64,000 nt of DNA from NCBI RefSeq assembly GCF_001005725.1, contig NZ_LBIC01000003.1:248001-312000 (forward strand), read 5' to 3'. The translations under genes and the position numbers were made by a program. Shown here piece after piece: positions 8,624 to 16,158 of the stretch (the stretch's first letter is position 1; the number at the start of each line of letters is the position of its first letter). The DNA is from Sphingobium chungbukense. GTDB taxonomy: Bacteria; Pseudomonadota; Alphaproteobacteria; Sphingomonadales; Sphingomonadaceae. Under the pieces are notes generated by a model that was given only the letters and a program-made list of their open reading frames with translations, did not search any database and was not told the origin of the DNA.

Positions 8624-9706
8624 TCATGACAAGCTGACCCGTCCACCCGCATGCCGCTCCAGCCGGGCCGCCAGTTCCAGCTCCAGCAGAACCGTATGCA
8701 CCACCGCCGGACCAAGACCCGAAAGCCGGATCACTTCGTCGACCGGCACCGGCGCGGTCCCCAGCAACGCGAAGATCGCCGCCCGCTCATGCTCGGCCAC
8801 ATCGGACGACACAGGCGCGCCCGCGAAATCGAAGCTGCCTTGCCGCACCATGCGCGGATCGATGGCCCCCATCGCCTCGATCACATCGGCCGCATTCTGC
8901 ACCAGCACCGCCCCCTCCCGGATCAACTGGTTGCATCCTTGCGCGCGCGGATCAAGCGGCGACCCCGGCACCGCCATCACTTCGCGCCCGGCTTCCCCCG
9001 CCAGTCGCGCCGTGATCAGCGACCCGGATTTCGGCGCCGCCTCCACGACGACGGTGCCCCGCGCCAGCCCCGCGATGATCCGGTTGCGCGCCGGAAATTG
9101 CCGCGCCAGTGGCTGCGTGCCCGGCGGATGCTCGGTCACCAGCAGCCCCTGCTCCGCGATCTGCTCCTGCAAAGCCTCGTTTTCCGGGGGAAAGGCAATG
9201 TCGATCCCGCAGGCAATGACCGCTATCGTCCCACTCCCGATCGATCCCTGATGCGCCGCCGTATCGATCCCGCGCGCCAGCCCCGACACCACCACGGCGC
9301 CACGCTGGCCCAGATCCTGCGCCAATGTCCGCGCGAACCGGCATGCCGCCGCCGAGGCATTACGCGCTCCGACCATGGCAACGCACTCCCGCGCCATCAA
9401 CCCGGTGTCGCCTCGCACGATCAGCGCGGGCGGCGCCCCCTCCATCTGATCCAGGAGAAAGGGGTAATCCCTGTCTCCCATCAACAGATAGCGCGCGCTC
9501 ACCGCGCGGGTTCGCGCAATCTCCTGCTCGACCAGTCCGGCATCGATGACGGCCCCCTTGCCGCCGCCCCGCGCCGCCAGTTCCGGCACCGCGCGCAAGG
9601 CCTCGCCCGCGGTTCCGAAGCGCGCCATCAACTGACGGAAAGTCACCGGCCCGATGCGGGGGCTGCGGATCAGGCGCAGGCGGTTGAACCGCTCCTGTTC
9701 GCTCAT
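8624..9706 (-). CDS. dprA: DNA-processing protein DprA
   Basis: Loads RecA onto incoming single-stranded DNA during natural transformation. The 360-residue protein has an N-terminal helical (SAM/HhH-like) part, the Rossmann-fold core (VAMVGARNAS ... VVVSGLARGIDTAAH ... TIAVIACGID), FPARNRIIAGLA, and a C-terminal winged-helix (about residues 300-360). The start at 9706 forms an ATGA overlap with the plsY stop; an upstream extension of that frame is plsY antiframe. The gene suggests competence potential but does not prove it. Confidence 0.93.
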   Translation of the reverse strand: MSEQERFNRLRLIRSPRIGPVTFRQLMARFGTAGEALRAVPELAARGGGKGAVIDAGLVEQEIARTRAVSARYLLMGDRDYPFLLDQMEGAPPALIVRGDTGLMARECVAMVGARNASAAACRFARTLAQDLGQRGAVVVSGLARGIDTAAHQGSIGSGTIAVIACGIDIAFPPENEALQEQIAEQGLLVTEHPPGTQPLARQFPARNRIIAGLARGTVVVEAAPKSGSLITARLAGEAGREVMAVPGSPLDPRAQGCNQLIREGAVLVQNAADVIEAMGAIDPRMVRQGSFDFAGAPVSSDVAEHERAAIFALLGTAPVPVDEVIRLSGLGPAVVHTVLLELELAARLERHAGGRVSLS

Positions 9707-10317
9707 TCGCCGGACGCTGATTTCTTCGAAGCGCCAACCTTGGGCTCCATCCCCTTGGCCAGCCGCGCGATATTCTCTCGATGCCGCCACAACACGATCA
9801 ACGCGAGCGCCAGCGCCACGGGCACCAGATCGATCCGCCCGAAACACCACATGGAGACCGGCGCGCTGACCGCCGCCGACATGCCCCCGACCGAGGACCA
9901 TTTCGTCCCGAACAGCGCGGCCAGCCACACCACCGCGAAGACGATGCCCGCAGGCCAGTAAAGCGCGGTCACCACGCCCATCATCGTCGCCACGCCCTTG
10001 CCGCCCGCAAAGCGCAGCCAGAGCGGATAGCAATGCCCGATAAAGGCCATCGCCCCCGCCATCGGCCCGCCACCATCGACCAGCGCCGCACCGATCAGCA
10101 CCGCCGCCGCGCCCTTCGCCAGATCAAGCAGCAAGGTCGCCGCCGCCAACCCCTTGCGCCCGGTACGCAGCACATTGGTCGCGCCGATATTGCCCGACCC
10201 GATCTTGCGCAGGTCGCCCGCGCCGGTGAAGCGGGTCAACAGCAGGCCGAAGGGGATCGAACCCAGCAGATAACCGATCAGCAGGACGAATGCGGGAATT
10301 AGCCAGGGAGGGGTCAT
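9703..10317 (-). CDS. plsY: Glycerol-3-phosphate acyltransferase PlsY
   Basis: Inner-membrane enzyme that transfers acyl from acyl-phosphate to glycerol-3-phosphate, the first step of phospholipid synthesis. The 204-residue protein has about five membrane segments and the three PlsY motifs: GSIPFG with KIGSGNIGATNVLR, the GHCYP(L)WLRFAGGKGVAT glycine loop, and SS(V)GG in the later loop. The start at 10317 (MTPPWLIPAF) lies just after an AGGGAGGGG-like SD. An upstream in-frame extension to 10371 lacks family similarity. Coupled to dprA by a 4-base overlap. Confidence 0.94.
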   Translation of the reverse strand: MTPPWLIPAFVLLIGYLLGSIPFGLLLTRFTGAGDLRKIGSGNIGATNVLRTGRKGLAAATLLLDLAKGAAAVLIGAALVDGGGPMAGAMAFIGHCYPLWLRFAGGKGVATMMGVVTALYWPAGIVFAVVWLAALFGTKWSSVGGMSAAVSAPVSMWCFGRIDLVPVALALALIVLWRHRENIARLAKGMEPKVGASKKSASGE

Positions 10318-10474
10318 GATATCGCCGAAATAGTTGCGGCGCGACCATAGCGTTCCCGGCGCACCGGGCAATGCCCAAAGCGCCCGATTTCGACAGGCAT
10401 TCGCTTGATTTATCCCGGATGGCGCCTAGGCTCGCCCGACAAATCCCATTGCCAATGCCTTAGCCGGAGCCGCC

Positions 10475-10945
10475 ATGACCGACCATGCCTCCCTGGAACC
10501 CTGGACCAGTTTCTGGCGCCCCTGGATCGCGGCGTCGCTCGCGCCTCAGCAGCTATGGCAATCGATCAATTCGGGATGGTCGTTCGGCAATGTCATCGTC
10601 AACGAGAATAATTCCTCAGCCCCCCAGACGGAGCAGGCGATCCTCGCCGAGGAAAGCTACGGCCGGCAGATCGGCAAGCTGCTGGACGCCGTCGACGCGC
10701 TGGTGAAGCGGCAACCGGACTGGGAGAGGACGGAGGCCTATAGCGAGGTAGCGGAGCTGAAGGGACGGGTAGATCGGGTGAAACATGCCATGGCGCTCAA
10801 GCGCATCGATCAACTCCGCCGCGATCTCGACATGCTGCGCGATTCCGCCGATGCGGCCGACCGCACGCAATATGAGACCAGCATGGCGGCGCTGCGCGGC
10901 CTGCTTTCCCCCAGCCCGCCGGGCACCCCTAAACCGCCCCGTTGA
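10475..10945 (+). CDS. Conserved-looking hypothetical protein upstream of murI
   Basis: A 156-residue acidic/amphipathic protein I cannot assign. The N-terminal third is rich in aromatic residues (PWTSFWRPWIAAS...LWQSINSGWSFGN). It is followed by a polar linker and two long helical, heptad-like stretches (about residues 60-140), then a proline-rich tail. There is no signal peptide or membrane segment. The W-rich N-terminus plus coiled coil faintly recalls phasins or PhaE-type granule proteins, but that is only a resemblance. It starts 22 bases before murI and is probably co-transcribed. Confidence 0.7.
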   Translation: MTDHASLEPWTSFWRPWIAASLAPQQLWQSINSGWSFGNVIVNENNSSAPQTEQAILAEESYGRQIGKLLDAVDALVKRQPDWERTEAYSEVAELKGRVDRVKHAMALKRIDQLRRDLDMLRDSADAADRTQYETSMAALRGLLSPSPPGTPKPPR

Positions 10946-10967
10946 CACCAGCGCCGGTCGCCGCGAC

Positions 10968-11783
10968 ATGTCGAATATAATGACAGTCGCATCCACTGCC
11001 CCCCTGCTGTTCTTCGATTCCGGCGTCGGCGGACTTTCCATCCTCGCTCCGGCACGGACAGCACTGCCCCATGCGCCGATCGTCTACGCGGCGGACAGCG
11101 CCGGCTTCCCCTATGGCACCAAGAGCGAAGCGGAAATCGCCGCGCGCGTGCCCGCCCTGCTCGGGCGACTGGTCGAACGCTATCGCCCACGCCTTGCCGT
11201 CATCGCCTGCAACACCGCGTCGACCATCGCCCTTTCGGCCGTCCGCGCGGCGCTGGACATACCCGTCGTCGGCACCGTTCCCGCCATCAAGCCCGCCGCC
11301 CTGCTCTCGCAGAGCCGGGTCTTCGGCGTCCTCGGCACCGATGCGACCGTCCGCCAGCCCTATGTGGACCGTCTGGCCGCCGAATATGGCTCGGACTGCA
11401 CGGTATTGCGCCATGGCTCGGCGGCACTGGTCCAACTGGCGGAAGCGAAATTGCGCGGCGAACCGCTCGATCCCGCCGTCGCGCGCGACGCTCTTGCCGG
11501 GCTGTTCGATCAACCGGGCGGCGACCAGATGGACGTCGTGGTGCTGGCCTGCACCCATTTCCCGCTGGTCGAGGAGGAACTCGCCGCCGCATCGCCGCGC
11601 CCGCTCCGTTTCGTACATGGCGGCGAAGGCATTGCCCGGCGCATCGCCTATCTGACCCAGGGCCAGGACTGGCCTGCCGCCGCTCCTCCCGGAACTGCCG
11701 TCTTCACGAGACTGGATGAGGGGGTGGAACCCCTTCGCGCCGCGCTCGCGCGCTATGGACTACAGCGGATGGAAGGGCTTTGA
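10968..11783 (+). CDS. murI: Glutamate racemase
   Basis: Interconverts L- and D-glutamate to supply D-Glu for peptidoglycan. It has the N-terminal FFDSGVGGLSIL phosphate/substrate loop, the first catalytic cysteine in VIACNTAST (C81), and the second in VLACTHFPL in the C-terminal half. The length of 271 residues is normal. The start at 10968 (MSNIMTVAS) is preferred; ATG 10980 is an alternative. Neither has a strong SD, which suggests coupling to the preceding gene 22 bases upstream. Confidence 0.94.
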   Translation: MSNIMTVASTAPLLFFDSGVGGLSILAPARTALPHAPIVYAADSAGFPYGTKSEAEIAARVPALLGRLVERYRPRLAVIACNTASTIALSAVRAALDIPVVGTVPAIKPAALLSQSRVFGVLGTDATVRQPYVDRLAAEYGSDCTVLRHGSAALVQLAEAKLRGEPLDPAVARDALAGLFDQPGGDQMDVVVLACTHFPLVEEELAAASPRPLRFVHGGEGIARRIAYLTQGQDWPAAAPPGTAVFTRLDEGVEPLRAALARYGLQRMEGL

Positions 11784-11791
11784 ACGGGGGT

Positions 11792-11912
11792 GGACCATTG
11801 GTCCAATCGCAAGCCATTCTATCAGTGTGATAGGTATTTCTCCCTAGCGCTGCGAGCGGTTATCACTGGTAATAGGGCGCCGCAGCAGGTAATGACCCCT
11901 CCATAAGAGGGG
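11792..11912. promoter_or_regulatory. hemA upstream region with three inverted repeats
   Basis: The 155 bases between murI and hemA hold three dyads. GGACCA-T-TGGTCC is at 11792-11804. CTATCA-GTG-TGATAG is at 11819-11833, with arms like those of a tetO-type operator but three central bases instead of one. CCCCTC-loop-GAGGGG is at 11896-11912, about 27 bases before the start. They could be operators or 5'-UTR structure of hemA, whose expression is commonly regulated. The binding protein cannot be inferred. Confidence 0.35.
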
Positions 11913-11938
11913 ATGCGGGATCAGGGACAGGGCGTTAA

Positions 11939-13159
11939 GTGAACTACAAGCACATTTTCACGCAGGCTATCGACCGGCTCCACACGGAAGGTCGCTACCG
12001 GGTGTTCATCGACATCCTGCGCAACAAGGGCGCATTCCCCAACGCCCGCTGCTTCCACGGTCATAATGGTCCCAAGCCGATCACCGTCTGGTGCTCCAAC
12101 GACTATCTCGCCATGGGCCAGCATCCCAAGGTCGTCGCCGCCATGGAGGAGGCGCTGCACGATGTCGGCGCGGGCTCGGGCGGCACCCGCAACATCGGCG
12201 GCAACACCCATTATCATGTCGATCTCGAAGGCGAACTGGCCGACCTGCATGGCAAGGAAGCGGCGCTGCTCTTCACCTCGGGCTATGTCTCGAACGAAGC
12301 GACGCTCTCCACTCTGGCGAAGATCCTGCCCGGCTGCATCATCTTCTCGGACGAACTGAACCACGCCTCGATGATCGCGGGCATCCGCAATTCAGGCTGC
12401 GAAAAGCGCGTCTTCCGCCACAATGACGTCGACCATCTGCGCGAGCTTCTGGCCGCCGAAGATCCCGAAGCGCCCAAGCTGATCGCCTTCGAAAGCGTCT
12501 ACTCGATGGACGGCGATATCGCCCCCATCGCCGCGATCTGCGATCTGGCGGACGAATTCAACGCGCTCACCTATCTGGATGAGGTTCATGCGGTCGGCAT
12601 GTATGGCGCGCGCGGCGGCGGCATTTCCGAACGGGACGAGGTCGCCGATCGGGTGACCATCATCGAGGGCACGCTGGGCAAGGCGTTCGGCGTCATGGGC
12701 GGCTATATCGCGGCCGACCAGATGATCGTCGACGTGATCCGCAGCTACGCGCCGGGCTTCATCTTCACCACCTCGCTCTCGCCCGTGCTGGTCGCAGGCG
12801 TCCTCGCCAGCGTCCGCCATCTCAAGCAATCGAGCGAGGAACGCGAAGGGCAACAGGCATCCGCCGCCACCCTCAAGCGGCTGATGGCCGATGCCGGCCT
12901 GCCGGTGATGCCATCGGTCACGCACATCGTTCCGCTGATGGTGGGCGACCCGGTCAAGGCCAAGCGGATCAGCGACATCCTGCTCGCCGAATATGGCGCC
13001 TATGTTCAGCCGATCAATTACCCGACCGTTCCGCGCGGCACGGAACGGCTGCGCTTCACCCCCGGCCCTGCGCATACCGAAGAGATGATGCAGGACCTCG
13101 TCTCCGCGCTGGTGGAAATCTGGGACCGGCTGGAACTGGAACTGAGGAAGGCGGCCTGA
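11939..13159 (+). CDS. hemA: 5-aminolevulinate synthase
   Basis: PLP enzyme that condenses glycine and succinyl-CoA to 5-aminolevulinate, the first step of the Shemin route to haem used by alphaproteobacteria. At 406 residues it is full length, starting at GTG 11939 ([15 protein letters not shown]) with an AGGGACAGGG-like SD. Seen are the substrate region [25 protein letters not shown], the [10 protein letters not shown] aspartate, and the Schiff-base lysine in [14 protein letters not shown] near residue 245. It ends in a hairpin shared with the convergent btaB. Confidence 0.96.
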   Translation: MNYKHIFTQAIDRLHTEGRYRVFIDILRNKGAFPNARCFHGHNGPKPITVWCSNDYLAMGQHPKVVAAMEEALHDVGAGSGGTRNIGGNTHYHVDLEGELADLHGKEAALLFTSGYVSNEATLSTLAKILPGCIIFSDELNHASMIAGIRNSGCEKRVFRHNDVDHLRELLAAEDPEAPKLIAFESVYSMDGDIAPIAAICDLADEFNALTYLDEVHAVGMYGARGGGISERDEVADRVTIIEGTLGKAFGVMGGYIAADQMIVDVIRSYAPGFIFTTSLSPVLVAGVLASVRHLKQSSEEREGQQASAATLKRLMADAGLPVMPSVTHIVPLMVGDPVKAKRISDILLAEYGAYVQPINYPTVPRGTERLRFTPGPAHTEEMMQDLVSALVEIWDRLELELRKAA

Positions 13160-13179
13160 TCCGGGTCACACCCGGATCA
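13157..13179. terminator. Hairpin embedding the stop codons of convergent hemA and btaB
   Basis: TGATCCGGGT and ACCCGGATCA form a perfect 10-bp stem around a 3-base loop. The hemA TGA (13157-13159) lies in the left arm, and the btaB TGA (13166-13168 on the minus strand) spans the arm/loop junction. No T-run is visible; it is likely a compact bidirectional 3'-end structure. Confidence 0.55.
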
Positions 13180-13813
13180 ACCCACCCCTGACCGCATAGC
13201 CGCGATACAGCATTCGGCTGTACGGAAAGCCGCCCATGTCGGCCGCCAGTCCCTCGATCGCCTGCCTGAGCCCGGCACGCGGCGACACATGGAACCGCGC
13301 CAGCCATCCGAACAGCGCCCGCTTCCACAAAGCGGGCAGATCGTCCTGCTGTCCGAAGTCCACCACCTCCAGCTTCCCGGCTGGCGCCACGCATCGCGCG
13401 GCCTGCCGCAACGCCTTTTCCCAATCGGGGATCATGGAGAGCGCGTAGCTGATGAATACCCGCTCGAAATCCGCGCGCCCGAACAGCGCCTGCGCCTCGA
13501 ATCCGCAGGCATCGCCCTGCATCAGCACGACGCGATCGGCCATGCCCGCTTTAACCGCCGCCTTGCGCGCCGTTTCCAGCATCGCTTCGGAAATATCGAT
13601 GCCATAGAGCCGCGCCTCCGGCCACGCCTTGCCGACCGCGATCAGGTTGCGTCCGGTCCCGCAGCCGATTTCCAGCACGGCCCCGCCCCGCGGCGGCGCG
13701 AGATCGGCGATCAATCCATCCCGCCCCAGCAGATAATATTTCCGCGACAGGTCGTATATGTGCCGCTGATGCCGATAGACGCTGTCCATCAGCCCGCCAT
13801 GCTCGGCGCTCAT
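13166..13813 (-). CDS. btaB: BtaB-like N-methyltransferase for betaine lipid
   Basis: Predicted to trimethylate diacylglyceryl-homoserine to DGTS using S-adenosylmethionine. The 215-residue class I methyltransferase has motif I VLEIGCGTGRNLIAVG near residue 45, the acidic motif LYGIDISEAML, and post-motifs GDACGF and FISYALSMIPDW. Its start overlaps the btaA stop by one base (TGATG), so the two are coupled. Methyltransferase class is certain; the BtaB assignment rests mainly on the partner gene. Confidence 0.85.
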   Translation of the reverse strand: MSAEHGGLMDSVYRHQRHIYDLSRKYYLLGRDGLIADLAPPRGGAVLEIGCGTGRNLIAVGKAWPEARLYGIDISEAMLETARKAAVKAGMADRVVLMQGDACGFEAQALFGRADFERVFISYALSMIPDWEKALRQAARCVAPAGKLEVVDFGQQDDLPALWKRALFGWLARFHVSPRAGLRQAIEGLAADMGGFPYSRMLYRGYAVRGGLIRV

Positions 13814-15030
13814 CAGGCGCCCTTCAGCACATAGAGGTGCACGCCGCCATAGATGGCAGATCGGTCCCGCGCGGTATAATCGATCGATTCAGCGGCCCGG
13901 TAATCCCAGCGCGACAAGATCGCGTCATCGACCCGCCCCGGCAGGATGCTCGGCTCTCCCGCCGTCCGGAACAGCACCCGCGCCCCCGGCCGCGCCGTCC
14001 GCGTGATCTGCGCCCACAACGCATTCAACTGCGCATCGTCCATCCAGTCCTGCGCATCCAGCAGGATGTAGCGATCCGCCGACCCCTCATCCTGCGACGC
14101 CAGGAAATCGGTGAAATTCACATGCCGCACATCCACCCGCTCCGCGCGTTCGACCACCGCCTGATGGTTCGCCGCCTGTAGATAAGGCGGCAAAGGCCCC
14201 TCGCCCCCGGCATAGCCCCGGCCAAAGGCCTGAACCGCGAAATAATTATCCTTAAGGTCGAAGTCGCAGGCCAGCTTCTCCAGCCGCGCCTTCAACACGC
14301 TGTCCATCCGCTCGTCCCCGGCCAGCGCCTCATATTGCGCGGGCGGAATGCCCAGGCCGAAGAGCGAAGCGGGCTGGCTCGTCAGCCAGCGCATGAAGGC
14401 GCTGTCGAAAACAGGCGCCAGCTCCGTCTCGAAGATCGCCCGCTGCTCCTCGCGGCTCCGAGCATCCAGCATTCGGCGGGGATTGACGCCATGCAGCCGC
14501 GCCAGCAGATGCGCCGCGCCGATGAAGCGCCCCAACAACCCATGTTTGTAGATGCCGCGCGCGAACCCGCCGATGCGCCGCCGCCCGATGAAGTCGCGCC
14601 CTTCCCAGTAACGCCGCGTCGCATCGTCCAGATGTGGCGCCACGAACATCCTGTATGCCGCCACATTCTCCCGGCAATCGGCCCTGGCGAAGAAGCGATG
14701 GAACGCCTCATGGTCGGGCAGGGTCCGCGCCGCCGCCAGCTTCAGCCGGTTGAGCGCGATATGCGCCGTATTCAGGTCGACCGCCGTGATCTTCGCCGGA
14801 TCGGCGGTCAGATAGCTCAGCACATTGCATCCACCCGAGGCGATGGTGACGACATGGCAGTCCGGCGTGATCGCCAGCGCTTCCATGTCGACCTCCGGGT
14901 CCTCCCAGATCTGTGCATAGACGAGCCCCCGGAACGCGAAGGTAAAGGCGCGCTCCAGCAAGCCCTGCCGGGAAAGATGCCGGTGCCGATGCACCGCGCG
15001 GGTAACATTCCGATGAGCCCTCGATGCCAT
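13813..15030 (-). CDS. btaA: BtaA-like 3-amino-3-carboxypropyltransferase (DUF3419)
   Basis: Predicted to transfer the aminocarboxypropyl group of S-adenosylmethionine to diacylglycerol, the first step of betaine-lipid (DGTS) synthesis. The 405-residue protein shows DUF3419 features: YAQIWEDPEVDMEAL, the SAM-binding TIASGGCNVLSYL, AVDLNTAHIALNRLKLAA, and YILLDAQDWMD near the C-terminus. Start ATG at 15030 gives MASRAHRNV; the much longer open frame upstream lies antisense to the exonuclease gene and is not real. Replacing phospholipid with betaine lipid is classically a phosphate-limitation response. Confidence 0.9.
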   Translation of the reverse strand: MASRAHRNVTRAVHRHRHLSRQGLLERAFTFAFRGLVYAQIWEDPEVDMEALAITPDCHVVTIASGGCNVLSYLTADPAKITAVDLNTAHIALNRLKLAAARTLPDHEAFHRFFARADCRENVAAYRMFVAPHLDDATRRYWEGRDFIGRRRIGGFARGIYKHGLLGRFIGAAHLLARLHGVNPRRMLDARSREEQRAIFETELAPVFDSAFMRWLTSQPASLFGLGIPPAQYEALAGDERMDSVLKARLEKLACDFDLKDNYFAVQAFGRGYAGGEGPLPPYLQAANHQAVVERAERVDVRHVNFTDFLASQDEGSADRYILLDAQDWMDDAQLNALWAQITRTARPGARVLFRTAGEPSILPGRVDDAILSRWDYRAAESIDYTARDRSAIYGGVHLYVLKGA

Positions 15031-15114
15031 AGTCCGCGCCTCCTCGCTGCCGGGTCGTGGGGCGGCGCATAGGGCAACGGGATGTCGCTGGCGTGACTCT
15101 GAGGTTACGGCAAT

Positions 15115-16158
15115 ATGAAGCCCCTTGCGGAACCAACCCGCCCGCTCCACTTTTTCCAACAAGCCATGCCCCACTGGATCGAACCTCACCCGACCGGCAT
15201 CTACGTCCGCCCCGCCGACGCCTGGATCGATCCTTCCACCCCGCGCGAACGCGCCCTCGTGACCCACGGCCATGCCGATCATGCGCGCGGCGGGCACGGC
15301 CATGTCTGGGCCACGCGGGAGACCCTCGCCATCATGGCCCTGCGCTATAGCACGGCATCGGGTACGCCTGTCCCCTATGGCGAAGAGGTCCGCATGGGCG
15401 GCGTCACGATCGGCTTCGTGCCCGCCGGCCATGTCCTGGGCTCTGCCCAGATCGTCCTCTCCCATGCGGGGGAGCGCGTCGTCGTCACCGGCGATTACAA
15501 GCGCCGCCCCGACCCGACCTGCAAGCCGTTCGAGCCCGTTCCCTGCGACATCTTCGTCACCGAAGCGACCTTCGGCCTCCCCGTCTTCCGCCATCCCGAC
15601 ACGGGCAGCGAGGTCGATCGCCTCCTTGCCGCCCTGCACGCCCATCCCGACCGCTGCGTCCTCGTCGGGGCCTATGCGCTCGGCAAGGCCCAGCGGCTCA
15701 TCATGGAACTGCGCGGGCGCGGCCATCACGATCCCATCCACATCCATGGCGCGCTGGAACGGATGTGCGACCTCTACCGCCAGTTCGGGATCGAACTGGG
15801 CGACCTCCGCCCTGCCACGGACGTGCCGGCCAGGGAGATGCGCGGGCGCATCATCGTCTCCCCCCCTTCCGCGCTCAACGACCGCTGGAGCCGCCGCCTG
15901 CCCGATCCGATCACCGCCATGGCGTCGGGATGGATGCGTGTCCGCCAGCGCGCGCGCCAGCGCAATGTCGAACTGCCGCTCGTCATCTCCGACCATGCCG
16001 ATTGGGACGAGCTGACCGATACCATTCGCGAAGTCGCTCCATCGGAAACCTGGATCACCCACGGGCGGGAGGAAGCGCTGCTCCACTGGTGCATGACCCG
16101 TCAGATGCGCGCCCGCGCCCTGGCCCTGGTGGGCCGCGAAGATGAGGATGAGGGGTGA
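15115..16158 (+). CDS. Ligase-associated metallo-beta-lactamase-fold DNA exonuclease
   Basis: Predicted nuclease of the ligase-associated DNA repair set (beta-CASP/RNA-processing-factor-like fold). The metal-binding motif THGHADHARGGHG (near residue 50) is followed by GHVLGSAQI, VVTGDYKRRPDP, a TEATFG motif, and ISDHADWDEL, then THGREEALL near the end. I kept ATG 15115 because a GAGG lies about 10 bases upstream. An internal ATG at 15166 (MPHWIEPHPTGIYV) fits family N-termini equally well. The stop overlaps the ligase start (TGATG). The divergent neighbour is btaA. Confidence 0.88.
   Translation: MKPLAEPTRPLHFFQQAMPHWIEPHPTGIYVRPADAWIDPSTPRERALVTHGHADHARGGHGHVWATRETLAIMALRYSTASGTPVPYGEEVRMGGVTIGFVPAGHVLGSAQIVLSHAGERVVVTGDYKRRPDPTCKPFEPVPCDIFVTEATFGLPVFRHPDTGSEVDRLLAALHAHPDRCVLVGAYALGKAQRLIMELRGRGHHDPIHIHGALERMCDLYRQFGIELGDLRPATDVPAREMRGRIIVSPPSALNDRWSRRLPDPITAMASGWMRVRQRARQRNVELPLVISDHADWDELTDTIREVAPSETWITHGREEALLHWCMTRQMRARALALVGREDEDEG

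Noticed and set aside
6107..8629. An 840-codon open frame antisense to topA
   Set aside because: It is arginine/histidine-rich shadow of a GC-rich gene; topA on the other strand has every family motif.
9707..10033. N-terminal extension of dprA to 10033
   Set aside because: It overlaps plsY antisense in composition; the ATGA overlap at 9703-9706 marks the real start.
15031..16086. Upstream extension of the btaA open frame, giving 757 residues
   Set aside because: The extra part is antisense to the exonuclease gene and has no family similarity; btaA family sequence begins at 15030.
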